Source: SZUA-117 sp964630795
GTDB lineage: Bacteria; Pseudomonadota; Gammaproteobacteria; Steroidobacterales; Woeseiaceae
Direction: 5' to 3'
NCBI GenBank assembly: GCA_964630795.1
Contig: CAZVWF010000046.1
Location: 1 to 22,042 of the forward strand
DNA: 22,042 bases
Shown: positions 1 to 7,134 of the stretch, piece by piece
Layout of the letters: each line of letters opens with the position of its first letter
How positions within the stretch are numbered: the first letter of the stretch is position 1
Notes under the pieces: generated by a model
The model's input: the letters and a program-made list of their open reading frames with translations, nothing else
Databases searched by the model: none
Told to the model about the DNA's origin: nothing
Translations under genes and position numbers: made by a program

Positions 1-3
1 TCG

Positions 4-315
4 CTAGAGTTCGAGTTGCTGATTGCCGAGGATGGACTCGACTCGTTCATTCAGCACCTTAAGGCGGGGGCCCAATGAGGTTTCCAGCGCCTCGTCCTTC
101 GCCTGGGTTCGCAGCAGCTCGTTGGCCATATTGAGCGCGGCCATGACAGCGATCCTGTCCAGACCGACTACTTTTCCACTATCGCGAATCTCACGCATTT
201 TCGCATTCAGAAGTTCGGCAGAGTCGAGCAGATCCGTGCGCTCGTTGGCGGGGCAGGCGACCTGGTATTCCTTCTCAAGAATCCGGACGCTGACATGGGC
301 ATACATATCGGTCAT
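4..315 (-). CDS. zapA: Cell division protein ZapA
   Basis: A 103-residue protein, the normal length for ZapA, the cytoplasmic FtsZ-associated protein that cross-links FtsZ filaments at midcell. The N-terminal half (about residues 5-50) has the expected mixed alpha/beta globular head, with VSVRILEKEYQVACP followed by the LLDSAELLNAKMREIRDSG region. The stretch LDRIAVMAALNMANELL (about 53-69) is the family's most recognisable segment. The C-terminal third is a charged coiled-coil-like helix. The start is supported by a GGAG about 9 nt upstream of the ATG. It lies on the minus strand behind a ZapB-like gene and divergent from ygfB, as in E. coli. The 6S RNA gene usually found just downstream would lie outside the window. 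Complete, with the stop at 4-6. Confidence 0.95.
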   Translation of the reverse strand: MTDMYAHVSVRILEKEYQVACPANERTDLLDSAELLNAKMREIRDSGKVVGLDRIAVMAALNMANELLRTQAKDEALETSLGPRLKVLNERVESILGNQQLEL

Positions 316-334
316 TTCGGGTACTCCGTCGCAA

Positions 335-358
335 CTCCCGCATTAGCGCTAACGGGAG
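335..358. other. Imperfect palindrome between zapA and the ZapB-like gene
   Basis: CTCCCG (335-340) and CGGGAG (353-358) flank the perfect palindrome TTAGCGCTAA (343-352), with a 2-nt CA asymmetry. In RNA from either strand this folds into a GC-capped hairpin. It sits in the leader of zapA, ending about 20 nt before the zapA start codon on the minus strand. No T-run follows, so it is not a classic terminator. A regulatory hairpin or a protein-binding dyad are both possible; function is not known. Confidence 0.4.
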
Positions 359-401
359 GTGCAGGGTTAACTAAAATCGACTTCGAGGGGTCAGGCTGCG
401 C

Positions 402-632
402 CTAACCGCCCTGTTCCATGGCTTTCAGGCGCCCAATCATCGCTTCGACACGGGCCCTGACCTGTTCGTTCTTTTGCAGCAACGTTGCGCGTTCGGCCGT
501 CAGGGTGTCCTGCCGCTGTTTCAATGAGCGGTTTTCATCCTGCAACTGGTCGCACACCTGGACGAGAGCATCCACACGCTTCTCAAGTCGTTTCAGTTCA
601 TGCTCAAACATTGCACTGTTTTCGTCAGCCAT
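402..632 (-). CDS. ZapB-like coiled-coil protein (TIGR02449 family)
   Basis: A 76-residue protein that is almost entirely predicted coiled coil, with heptad-like hydrophobic spacing through HELKRLEKRVDALVQVCDQL and NRSLKQRQDTLTAERATLLQ. This matches the small TIGR02449/ZapB-like proteins found next to zapA in many gammaproteobacteria, which are thought to act at the division ring with ZapA; the role here is inferred from that context. The ATG at 632 is chosen because the N-terminus MADENSAM is polar and compact, but there is no Shine-Dalgarno in front of it, and a promoter lies immediately upstream (639-667). An alternative start is Met8 (ATG at 611), giving MFEHELKRL, which resembles the usual family start. 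An upstream in-frame ATG at 692 lies beyond that promoter and is unlikely. Co-directional with zapA, 86 bp upstream of it. Confidence 0.8.
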   Translation of the reverse strand: MADENSAMFEHELKRLEKRVDALVQVCDQLQDENRSLKQRQDTLTAERATLLQKNEQVRARVEAMIGRLKAMEQGG

Positions 633-638
633 GGGTGC

Positions 639-667
639 AATATAGAACCGGGGCGAAGCAGAATCAA
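639..667 (-). promoter_or_regulatory. Sigma70-type promoter for the ZapB-like/zapA pair
   Basis: On the minus strand, TTGATT (667-662) and TATATT (644-639) are separated by exactly 17 nt. These match the -35 and -10 consensus at 4/6 and 5/6 positions. Transcription would begin at about 632-633, i.e. on or next to the A of the ATG at 632, predicting a leaderless mRNA or use of the downstream Met8 start. Inferred from sequence only. Confidence 0.55.
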
Positions 668-757
668 TCATGACTGAACTTAAACCTCCCATTTACATGG
701 TCAGGCAGCGAATTACATGGGATCATTCGCCCCCGAACGGCAATTGCAATAACCGGT

Positions 758-1351
758 ATGACAGATCAGGCCACCAATCACGGCGAACTCGACGAGGCAC
801 TTCGACGGTGTGGCTCCAGCTGGAATGCCGGTCAGACACACGGGCTGTTGTGCAGCCGGCTTTCTGTCGCCGGGGCCGATGGCGCACAGCGCTGGTTCGA
901 GCAGGTTCTGAGCGAAACCGATCCGAACAACGCGCTGCGGGCTGAGTGTGAAACGATGCTGGATGCGCTGTGTGCCAGCACCTGGCGGCAGCTCGTAGAG
1001 CGCCAGTCTGAATTCGAGTTGCTGCTGCCCGACGATGGCGATTCCACGGCATCCCGCGCAGAAGCGATGGGCCAGTGGTGCGAAGGCTTCCTGCACGGCC
1101 TGGTCTCCGAGAAGCACAGCGAGTCTTTGAAGAAGTGCCTGGCCGAGGATCCATTGGCCGATATCATCAGGGACATGCTGCAGATCACGCGAGCGATGTC
1201 TGACGATGACGAGGCTGAAGAGGAGGAGAACGCCTACGCGGAGCTGGTTGAGTACTTGCGGGTCGCCGCACAACTGACTTATGAGGAGCTGGCCGACTTC
1301 CGCTCACCGGAGAAAGCGTCCTTACCGGACGACTCCGCAACGCTGCACTGA
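758..1351 (+). CDS. ygfB: UPF0149 family protein YgfB
   Basis: A 197-residue cytoplasmic protein of the UPF0149/YecA family, similar in length to E. coli YgfB. The recognisable family blocks are the N-terminal helix with QTHGLLCSRLSVAGAD, the central AEAMGQWCEGFLHGLVSEK (around residues 103-121), and the acidic C-terminal segment DDDEAEEEENAYAELVEYLR followed by RVAAQLTYEELA. No catalytic motif is visible. In Pseudomonas a YgfB homologue affects beta-lactamase expression; whether that applies here is unknown. The gene is first in the ygfB-pepP-ubiH-ubiI run, with pepP starting 18 nt after its stop. The intergenic region 633-757 is shared with the divergent ZapB-like gene; I could not identify a convincing plus-strand promoter there. 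Confidence 0.93.
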   Translation: MTDQATNHGELDEALRRCGSSWNAGQTHGLLCSRLSVAGADGAQRWFEQVLSETDPNNALRAECETMLDALCASTWRQLVERQSEFELLLPDDGDSTASRAEAMGQWCEGFLHGLVSEKHSESLKKCLAEDPLADIIRDMLQITRAMSDDDEAEEEENAYAELVEYLRVAAQLTYEELADFRSPEKASLPDDSATLH

Positions 1352-1369
1352 GGCGTACCCCAAACTGTC

Positions 1370-2671
1370 ATGAACAAGAGCGAGTTTGCGAAGCGTCGAA
1401 AGACCCTGATGCGAATGGTGGGTGAAGAGGGTATCGCCATCCTGCCGGGCGCGCCGGTGCGAACGCGGAGCAGGGACGTTGAATACCGATACCGCCAGGA
1501 TAGCGATTTCTACTACCTGACCGGCTTCGCCGAACCGGATTCCGTCGCGATACTGGTCCCTGGCCGCGACAATGGCGAATACATGCTGTTCTGCCGCGAA
1601 CGGGACCAGCGAAAAGAGCAATGGGACGGATCGCGCGCGGGACCGGATGGTGCTGTCGAGCACTTCGACGCCGACGACGCTTTTCCCATCGACGATATCG
1701 ATGACATTTTGCCCGGTCTCCTGGAGACCCGGAATCGGGTGTATTACACGATGGGTGCCTACTCGGACTTCGATCAACGCATCACGGAATGGGTGAAATC
1801 GCTCAAGAACAGGGAGTCGTCGGGCATCCATACGCCCCACGAGTTTGTTGCACTCGACCATGTTCTTCACGACATGCGCCTGTACAAGAGCAGGGCGGAA
1901 TTGTCGGTGATGCGACGTGCCGCGAAGATCGCGGTGAAGGCCCATGAACGTGCGATGCGTACGATAAAGCCGGGCATGTTCGAATACGAAATCGAAGCGG
2001 AATATCTCCATGAATTCCGTCGACACGATGCAACCATGTCCTATGCGCCGATTGTGGGCGGCGGCGCCAATACCTGCACATTGCACTACATCGAAAACAG
2101 TGCGGAATTAAAGGATGGCGACCTGCTGCTCGTCGATTGTGGATGTGAGTACGACTACTATGCGTCCGATGTGACTCGCACGATGCCGGTGAACGGCCGA
2201 TTCTCACCCGAGCAACGAGCTGTCTACGAGATCGTGCTCGAAGCGCAGCTGGCGGCGATCGAAAAGACGGTCAAGGGTAATCACTGGAACGACCCGCATG
2301 ATGCCGCGGTGCGCATTATTACGAAGGGTCTCAAGAGAATCGGATTGCTCGACGGAACCGTGCAAAAGCTGATCAGGGACGAGGCCTATCGCGAGTTCTT
2401 TATGCACAAAACCGGCCACTGGCTCGGTATGGACGTCCACGACGTTGGCGATTACAAGGTCGGCGACGAGTGGCGATTCCTGGAACCGGGCATGGTGACG
2501 ACCGTCGAGCCGGGTATCTATATTTCGGCCAGTCGCAAGGTGCCTGCCAAATGGCGCAATATCGGTATTCGCATCGAAGATGACGTCGCAGTCACCAATA
2601 ACGGTGCCGATGTCCTCAGCAAGGGGCTCGCCAAGGCACCGGAAGATGTAGAGCGGCTAATGGCGAGTTAG
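1370..2671 (+). CDS. pepP: Xaa-Pro aminopeptidase P (proline aminopeptidase II)
   Basis: A 433-residue M24B metallopeptidase that removes an N-terminal residue preceding proline; cytoplasmic, dinuclear (usually Mn) enzyme. The N-terminal creatinase-like domain (about 1-170) carries DSDFYYLTGFAEPDSVAIL. The C-terminal pita-bread domain (about 175-433) keeps all five metal ligands: Asp256 in LLLVDCG, Asp267 in ASDVTRTMP, His350 in HKTGHWLGMDVHDVG, Glu380 in TVEPGIY and Glu403 in GIRIEDDV. Catalytic histidines His239 (TLHY) and His357 are also present. Length and architecture match E. coli PepP. The start codon is ATG, 18 nt after ygfB; the gene ends 4 nt before ubiH, so translation is probably coupled. 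A large antisense open frame (1322-2086) is a shadow. Confidence 0.97.
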   Translation: MNKSEFAKRRKTLMRMVGEEGIAILPGAPVRTRSRDVEYRYRQDSDFYYLTGFAEPDSVAILVPGRDNGEYMLFCRERDQRKEQWDGSRAGPDGAVEHFDADDAFPIDDIDDILPGLLETRNRVYYTMGAYSDFDQRITEWVKSLKNRESSGIHTPHEFVALDHVLHDMRLYKSRAELSVMRRAAKIAVKAHERAMRTIKPGMFEYEIEAEYLHEFRRHDATMSYAPIVGGGANTCTLHYIENSAELKDGDLLLVDCGCEYDYYASDVTRTMPVNGRFSPEQRAVYEIVLEAQLAAIEKTVKGNHWNDPHDAAVRIITKGLKRIGLLDGTVQKLIRDEAYREFFMHKTGHWLGMDVHDVGDYKVGDEWRFLEPGMVTTVEPGIYISASRKVPAKWRNIGIRIEDDVAVTNNGADVLSKGLAKAPEDVERLMAS

Positions 2672-2675
2672 GCGA

Positions 2676-3914
2676 GTGGCGACCACCCAGCGGACAGACT
2701 ACGACATTATTATCGTGGGCGGCGGTATGGTCGGTACCAGCCTGGCACTGGCGCTGCAGCCGCTCGATTTGCGAATTGCTGTGGTCGAAGCTGTCGCCCG
2801 CGGCGCCGAGCAACAACCGAGCTTCGACGATCGATCGACAGCGTTGTCGAGAAGTACGCAACGCATGTTCGAGGCAATGGGTCTCTGGCCGGACATCGTG
2901 GCCGCCGCGACGCCGATTCGACACATTCACGTTTCCGACAAAGGCCGCTTCGGCTTTGCGCACATTGATGCCGAGGAGCAGCGCGTGGAGGCGCTCGGCT
3001 ACGTCGTGATCAATCGTGTACTCGGGCAGGTCCTGCAACAGGCGATGGCCGAGGCCGGCAACGTCGATTTCCTGTGCCCTGCACGTATTACCGCGGTGCG
3101 GACCGGAGACGAGAGTGCGACGGCGACGCTGGAGGAGGCATCGGGAAGCCGCGACGTTACGGGCAGACTGCTGGTTGCCGCCGACGGCGCGAATTCCGCA
3201 GTTCGCGACATGATTGGCATTAGTGCAAGACATGTGGATTACGAGCAGTGGGCCGTGATCGGCAATCTTCTGCCGGAGCAGGCACCCGCGAATCGCGCAT
3301 TCGAACGCTTTACCGAGGATGGCCCGATCGCCATGTTGCCGGTCGCCGACAATCGGGCCGCATTCGTCTGGATACAGTCACCTGGCAGGGCGGGGAAAAT
3401 GCTCGAGCTCGGCGACACAGCATTTACGGAACGATTACAGACTGCCTTCGGCAACCGGCTTGGACGCTTTTCCCGGGTGGGCAAGCGCGCGGCCTATCCC
3501 CTGGCATTGACGAAGGCCAACGGCCTTATTGCCCGCCGCAGTGTTGTCGTTGGCAATGCGGCACACGGACTGCATCCGGTCGCCGCCCAGGGTTTCAACC
3601 TGGGACTACGGGATGTAGCTGCGTTGTGCGATTGCATTGCTGACGCCAGGTCGAGCGGCAGCTGCGACCCCGGCAGTGCATCCGCCCTCGAGTCCTATGC
3701 GGAGTGGCGCAAAGCCGACCAGGCCAAGGTCCTGCGCTTTACGGATGGGCTGGTCAATCTGTTTGCGGATTCCCGACCACCGGTTCGTGCGCTGCGCAAT
3801 GCCGCCATGATCGGATTCGACCTGGTTCCAGGCGTACGTCGCTTGTTTGCGAAACATACGATGGGACTGGCCGGACGACTGCCGCGCCTGTCCCGTGGCG
3901 TGCCACTCGAATGA
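2676..3914 (+). CDS. ubiH: FAD-dependent 2-octaprenyl-6-methoxyphenol hydroxylase-type enzyme
   Basis: A 412-residue class A flavin monooxygenase of the UbiH/Coq6 family, which hydroxylates the aromatic ring during ubiquinone biosynthesis. Visible motifs are the dinucleotide-binding IIIVGGGMVG (11-20), the DG motif VAADGANSAVRD (167-178), and the third FAD motif VGNAAHGLHPVAAQGFNLG (292-310). The GNAAH variant with GFNLG is typical of UbiH rather than UbiI, which has GDAAH. The start is a GTG at 2676, 4 nt after the pepP stop; the next in-frame Met is inside the FAD motif, so no other start fits. The stop overlaps the ubiI start as ATGA. It stands in the canonical position between pepP and ubiI. 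The three FAD motifs are intact. Confidence 0.93.
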   Translation: MATTQRTDYDIIIVGGGMVGTSLALALQPLDLRIAVVEAVARGAEQQPSFDDRSTALSRSTQRMFEAMGLWPDIVAAATPIRHIHVSDKGRFGFAHIDAEEQRVEALGYVVINRVLGQVLQQAMAEAGNVDFLCPARITAVRTGDESATATLEEASGSRDVTGRLLVAADGANSAVRDMIGISARHVDYEQWAVIGNLLPEQAPANRAFERFTEDGPIAMLPVADNRAAFVWIQSPGRAGKMLELGDTAFTERLQTAFGNRLGRFSRVGKRAAYPLALTKANGLIARRSVVVGNAAHGLHPVAAQGFNLGLRDVAALCDCIADARSSGSCDPGSASALESYAEWRKADQAKVLRFTDGLVNLFADSRPPVRALRNAAMIGFDLVPGVRRLFAKHTMGLAGRLPRLSRGVPLE

Positions 3915-5101
3915 TCAGGTCCTGTGACATATTGATCGTCGGCGGCGGCATGGTCGGTTTGTCCGTTGCCGCGCTGTTGTCACGCAACGAGGGCCTCAAG
4001 GTGACGCTGGTGGATGCTGGCCCGAGGCCCGCATTCGATCCGGACCAGGTGTCTCTGCGCGTGTCATCGATTGCGCCGGGGTCTATTGAACTCCTCGACT
4101 CGGTCGGTGCATGGGAGGAGATAGCCGCTACCCGCGCCTGTCCATTTCGCGACATGAAAGTGTGGGATGCCGCCGGTAGCGTCGACGGTCCGGAAACGCT
4201 GTCATTCGAATCGGCAGAGTTTGCAGTTCCACAGTTGGGCTACATTGTCGAGAACTCGCTCGTGCAACAGGCGCTTCTTAATCAATTGTCATCGCTGCCG
4301 GCATCGGTTCAATACGAATCGGCCATTCGATCGATTCAGAGAAATGATCGTCGGTATGAAGTTGAACTGGCCGATGGCAGCGTAATGATACCGGGCCTGC
4401 TGGTCGGCGCTGACGGGGCGCGGTCGTTCGTCCGTGGCTGTGCAGGCATCGATGTGGAAACCAGGCATCACGATCAGAAAGCGCTGGTCACGATATTGCA
4501 GCCGGAATTCAGCCATCGGCATACTGCGTGGCAGCGCTTCATGCAGGATGGTCCGATCGGTATCTTGCCGTTACTCGATGGTCGCGTTTCCATTGTCTGG
4601 TCGACGACGCCCGGCAAAGCAGATGCGGCGCTCGAAATGACCGACGATGAGTTGGGTGCGTTACTGACCGATATTACGGATGGCGCACTGGGCCGGCTGG
4701 TCCCGGCGGGGCCCCGTGGCGCCTTCCCGCTCACGTCGCAACATGCCGACCATTACGCGGTGGACGGATTGGTCCTTGTTGGCGACGCGGCGCACGCCAT
4801 TCATCCGCTCGCAGGACAAGGTGTGAACCTGGGATTTGCGGACGCACGTGAGCTCGCGGACGTGTTGTCGGCGGCCGTCGAGCGAGATGAAGATATAGGC
4901 GACCTGCCTACCCTGCGTGCCTTTGAACGGGCAAGGAAAGGCGATAACCAGACCATGCTGCGTTTCATGGATATCCTCAATCGCCTGTTCTCGAATACGT
5001 CGATACCGCTCGCGCGACTCCGGGGAGCCGGCATGTACCTCTTTAACAGGAGTGGGGCCATTCGCGAACGAGTCGTACAGACCGCACTGGGCATTCGCTA
5101 G
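3911..5101 (+). CDS. ubiI: FAD-dependent ubiquinone C5-hydroxylase UbiI/VisC type
   Basis: A 396-residue paralogue of the upstream gene. UbiI hydroxylates ring carbon 5 in aerobic ubiquinone synthesis. FAD motifs are ILIVGGGMVGLSVAALL (8-24), LLVGADGARSFVRG (163-176) and LVGDAAHAIHPLAGQGVNLG (289-308). The segment VSLRVSSIAPGSIELLDSVG plus FRDMKVWD is characteristic of the UbiI/VisC subgroup. The reading frame stays open upstream to 3704, but the ATG at 3911 overlaps the ubiH stop (ATGA) and places the FAD motif at residue 8, as in homologues, so the longer version is rejected. It closes the ygfB-pepP-ubiH-ubiI operon and converges on a small minus-strand gene 21 bp further on. Confidence 0.93.
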   Translation: MIRSCDILIVGGGMVGLSVAALLSRNEGLKVTLVDAGPRPAFDPDQVSLRVSSIAPGSIELLDSVGAWEEIAATRACPFRDMKVWDAAGSVDGPETLSFESAEFAVPQLGYIVENSLVQQALLNQLSSLPASVQYESAIRSIQRNDRRYEVELADGSVMIPGLLVGADGARSFVRGCAGIDVETRHHDQKALVTILQPEFSHRHTAWQRFMQDGPIGILPLLDGRVSIVWSTTPGKADAALEMTDDELGALLTDITDGALGRLVPAGPRGAFPLTSQHADHYAVDGLVLVGDAAHAIHPLAGQGVNLGFADARELADVLSAAVERDEDIGDLPTLRAFERARKGDNQTMLRFMDILNRLFSNTSIPLARLRGAGMYLFNRSGAIRERVVQTALGIR

Positions 5102-5122
5102 ACCGAAATCGGTACCCGCGTC

Positions 5123-5395
5123 CTAGTAGACCCTGACTGTGGTCGAGCCCTGCAGGGAAAGACCCGGTTGGACATCATTCGTTTCCGACGACTCCCGGAC
5201 CATGTTGATGAGTACCAGTTTGGCCAGGTTCAATGCGGCTTTGCCGCGTTCTTCACCCAGGACAGCAAGATCTGCAGATCCTTCCTGCAAGCCATGGGCG
5301 GTTACGACGAGTTTGCCGTCACGAAAATAATAGGTGCCGCGATAGCATTCGCCATCGAGGTGCACCGTTACCACGCCGTCCGGTAAACGAATCAT
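5123..5395 (-). CDS. Small hypothetical protein, 90 residues
   Basis: I do not recognise this family. The protein is short and soluble with no signal peptide or membrane segment. The first half looks like beta strands (VVTVHLDGECYRGTYYFRDG then KLVVTAHG), followed by a helix (RGKAALNLAKLVLINMVRE) and a polar tail ending STTVRVY. Support for it being real is moderate: a sensible start, an AAGGA about 12 nt upstream of the ATG, a convergent position 21 bp from ubiI, and no better frame over the same bases. It is the first gene of the block that separates ubiI from gcv. It has one cysteine. Function is unknown. Confidence 0.55.
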   Translation of the reverse strand: MIRLPDGVVTVHLDGECYRGTYYFRDGKLVVTAHGLQEGSADLAVLGEERGKAALNLAKLVLINMVRESSETNDVQPGLSLQGSTTVRVY

Positions 5396-5488
5396 CCTGT
5401 TAAATGTCCTTAGTCCAAGCTTTTTCCATTATCCATAGCGGGTAAATGATTGCGTTGAGGCCGATCACAGGGGATTTTGTGACCGGGT

Positions 5489-5515
5489 TTGCAGGAATTT
5501 TTCACTGAATATAAG
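5489..5515 (+). promoter_or_regulatory. Weak candidate promoter ahead of the secreted-protein gene
   Basis: TTGCAG (5489-5494) and TATAAG (5510-5515) sit in an AT-richer stretch of the 252-bp gap between the 90-residue gene and the secreted protein gene. The spacer is only 15 nt, shorter than the usual 16-18, so this is tentative. Nothing else was seen in 5396-5647. Confidence 0.25.
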
Positions 5516-5647
5516 GAATGCGCCAATCGAAGCGGTCCGGGCGGTCGGCCGTTCGCGACATCGCGGCAATGCCCGGCGCGGGAAAGCGGATCCGATCTGT
5601 GATGCAATAGGGGGTGCCGAATTAATTATCAAAAGAGTGAGCAAACT

Positions 5648-6172
5648 ATGACGCAGCGATTCAAGGGGATGGTACGAGAGTTTTTACTGGGCGCCCTGGT
5701 AGTGGCCTTACTTTCGGTGACGACGGCTGCCAGTGCGCAGGGTAACAACGGACGCGGCAAGTGCATGCAGCCATTTGGTATTTCCTTTTACCTCGTCAAA
5801 CCGGGATTCGAGGATGAATGGCTGGACTTGTATATGAAGTGGCATTATCCGCTCCTCGAGTACGCGCTGGAACATGGCACGCTGGTCGAGCACAAGCTGT
5901 TCGTTCCAGACGGACACGGCCTGGAAGGGGCGTACACTTTTGCCGCAAGTTTCCTGTCACCGACGGCACAGTCGGATGCGTCGGCGCCACTCGGTCGTGC
6001 CGGGCTTATCCAGCACCTGTTCGGCGACAATATGGACGAGTACGTTGCCGGCGAAAAAAGGCGCTGGGAAATTACGCTGAAGCACTGGGATACTGACTTT
6101 ATCGAGCTGGACAAGACAGAGGATCCCTTGTCCGTTTACCTGCCGTCGGCGGGTGGCTGCAGCATGGATTAA
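5648..6172 (+). CDS. Secreted hypothetical protein, 174 residues
   Basis: A clear Sec signal peptide is present: charged start, hydrophobic FLLGALVVALLSV core, and likely cleavage after ASA at residue 30. The mature part is about 144 residues with two cysteines (39 and 171, near the two ends), which could form a disulfide. The body is rich in aromatic residues and acidic residues, with FGISFYLVKPGFEDEWLDLY and KWHYPLLEYALEHGTLVEHK; the latter pattern is reminiscent of small ligand-binding alpha/beta folds, but I recognise no family. It is a periplasmic or exported protein of unknown function. It lies 20 bp upstream of the membrane-anchored GST-like gene on the same strand, so the two are probably co-transcribed. 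Confidence 0.75.
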   Translation: MTQRFKGMVREFLLGALVVALLSVTTAASAQGNNGRGKCMQPFGISFYLVKPGFEDEWLDLYMKWHYPLLEYALEHGTLVEHKLFVPDGHGLEGAYTFAASFLSPTAQSDASAPLGRAGLIQHLFGDNMDEYVAGEKRRWEITLKHWDTDFIELDKTEDPLSVYLPSAGGCSMD

Positions 6173-6192
6173 TTCCGCGAAGGCATCATTTT

Positions 6193-7134
6193 ATGAGAAT
6201 ACTGGTTCACTCACTGGCTTTGATCGTTTTGCCGATCATCGTTGCCTGGCACGGGCTATCGGTAACCGGCGCGGTTGCGCTGGTCATGCTGCTGTTGCTC
6301 TGGCGCTGGGCGATATCAGTCAGTATGACCCTGTCACCGCCAAAGAAGCCGGAGCTCGAGCTGGAGACCATCGCTGCCAGTCATTATGCGGAAAAGGCGC
6401 GTTGGTGCCTGGACAGGCTGGGACTCGAATATCACGAAAAAACGGTTGCCGGTATATTCGGCATTCTGTTCACGGGTCGCAGCGTGCCAAAACTGACTTT
6501 CAGAACCGGGTTGGTTCAGTCGACCATCGGCAACTCGCCTGAGATTCTCCGCTACCTGTGGGGGCGTTACGGGAACGAACTGGGTGACGACACTGCCGCG
6601 TTTCTCGAACCGACGACCGAGCGCGTCGAGATGGAGCGGCGTCTCGATCGCTACGGCGCGTATCTCCAAGTCTGGGTCTATTATCACATTCTCGATCACC
6701 GAGATGTCACGATGAAGGCGTGGGGAGTCAGTGCGCCCGAGGTGCCTGCCTGGCAACGTGCGCTGATGCCTTTGTTATACCCGCTTTTTGTAGCCTTCCT
6801 TCGCAAGGCGCTCCAAATTTCAGAGGCGCATTACGAGAAAGTGGTCTCGAAAATCGAGACGGTGCTCGCGGACGTGGAATCTCGACTGGACGACGGTCGG
6901 CGATCTATCCTCGGCGGCGACGATACCGACTACGTCGATATCACTTTCGCGTCGCTTACGGCGCTGTGGATTCAGCCTGAGCAGTTTGCAGCGGGAATCG
7001 TTCCGAGTGCACGGATTGACCGGGCGAACTACCCGATCCAGATGGGTGTCGATGTCGAACGCTGGAACGATCAGTATCCGCTGGCGGTCGCGCTGGTTGA
7101 ACGGCTGTATCGCGAGGAGCGCATCTCAGGCTGA
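6193..7134 (+). CDS. Membrane-anchored glutathione S-transferase-like protein
   Basis: A 313-residue protein with a hydrophobic N-terminus (about residues 4-45, probably two membrane spans) followed by a GST-like fold. The thioredoxin-like GST N-domain starts near residue 55: LETIAASHYAEKARWCLDRL, then GLEYHEK and RSVPKL corresponding to the cis-Pro region of GSTs. The C-terminal helical domain follows to the end, with DTDYVDITFASLTALW resembling the GST_C N-capping segment. The usual active-site Ser/Cys/Tyr cannot be assigned by eye; Ser63 and Cys72 are nearby candidates. Whether it binds glutathione is unknown. GAAGG about 10 nt upstream supports the ATG at 6193. The gene converges on and overlaps the iron-sulfur protein gene by 9 nt at its 3' end. 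Confidence 0.75.
   Translation: MRILVHSLALIVLPIIVAWHGLSVTGAVALVMLLLLWRWAISVSMTLSPPKKPELELETIAASHYAEKARWCLDRLGLEYHEKTVAGIFGILFTGRSVPKLTFRTGLVQSTIGNSPEILRYLWGRYGNELGDDTAAFLEPTTERVEMERRLDRYGAYLQVWVYYHILDHRDVTMKAWGVSAPEVPAWQRALMPLLYPLFVAFLRKALQISEAHYEKVVSKIETVLADVESRLDDGRRSILGGDDTDYVDITFASLTALWIQPEQFAAGIVPSARIDRANYPIQMGVDVERWNDQYPLAVALVERLYREERISG

Noticed and set aside
1..3. 6S RNA gene expected next to zapA
   Set aside because: It normally lies downstream of zapA, which here is off the left edge of the window; nothing of it can be seen.
1322..2086. A 254-residue open frame antisense to pepP
   Set aside because: It lies wholly opposite a gene with all its metal ligands intact, has no recognisable domain and no ribosome-binding site; a frame shadow of high-GC coding sequence.
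2616..3233. A 205-residue open frame antisense to ubiH
   Set aside because: Overlaps the well-supported UbiH FAD domain, is rich in Arg/His/Cys as expected of antisense translation, and matches no family.
3704..3910. Upstream extension of ubiI by 69 residues
   Set aside because: It would overlap the C-terminus of ubiH, and the ATGA overlap at 3911 puts the FAD motif at the normal distance from the N-terminus.
2676..5101. ubiH and ubiI as a recent tandem duplication
   Set aside because: Both are FAD hydroxylases of the same superfamily, but each has subgroup-specific motifs (GNAAH/GFNLG against GDAAH/GVNLG), so they are old paralogues in their canonical order.
5396..5647. Possible small RNA or gene in the gap before the secreted protein
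   Set aside because: Only a weak promoter-like pair was seen; no stable hairpin with a T-run and no convincing short frame.
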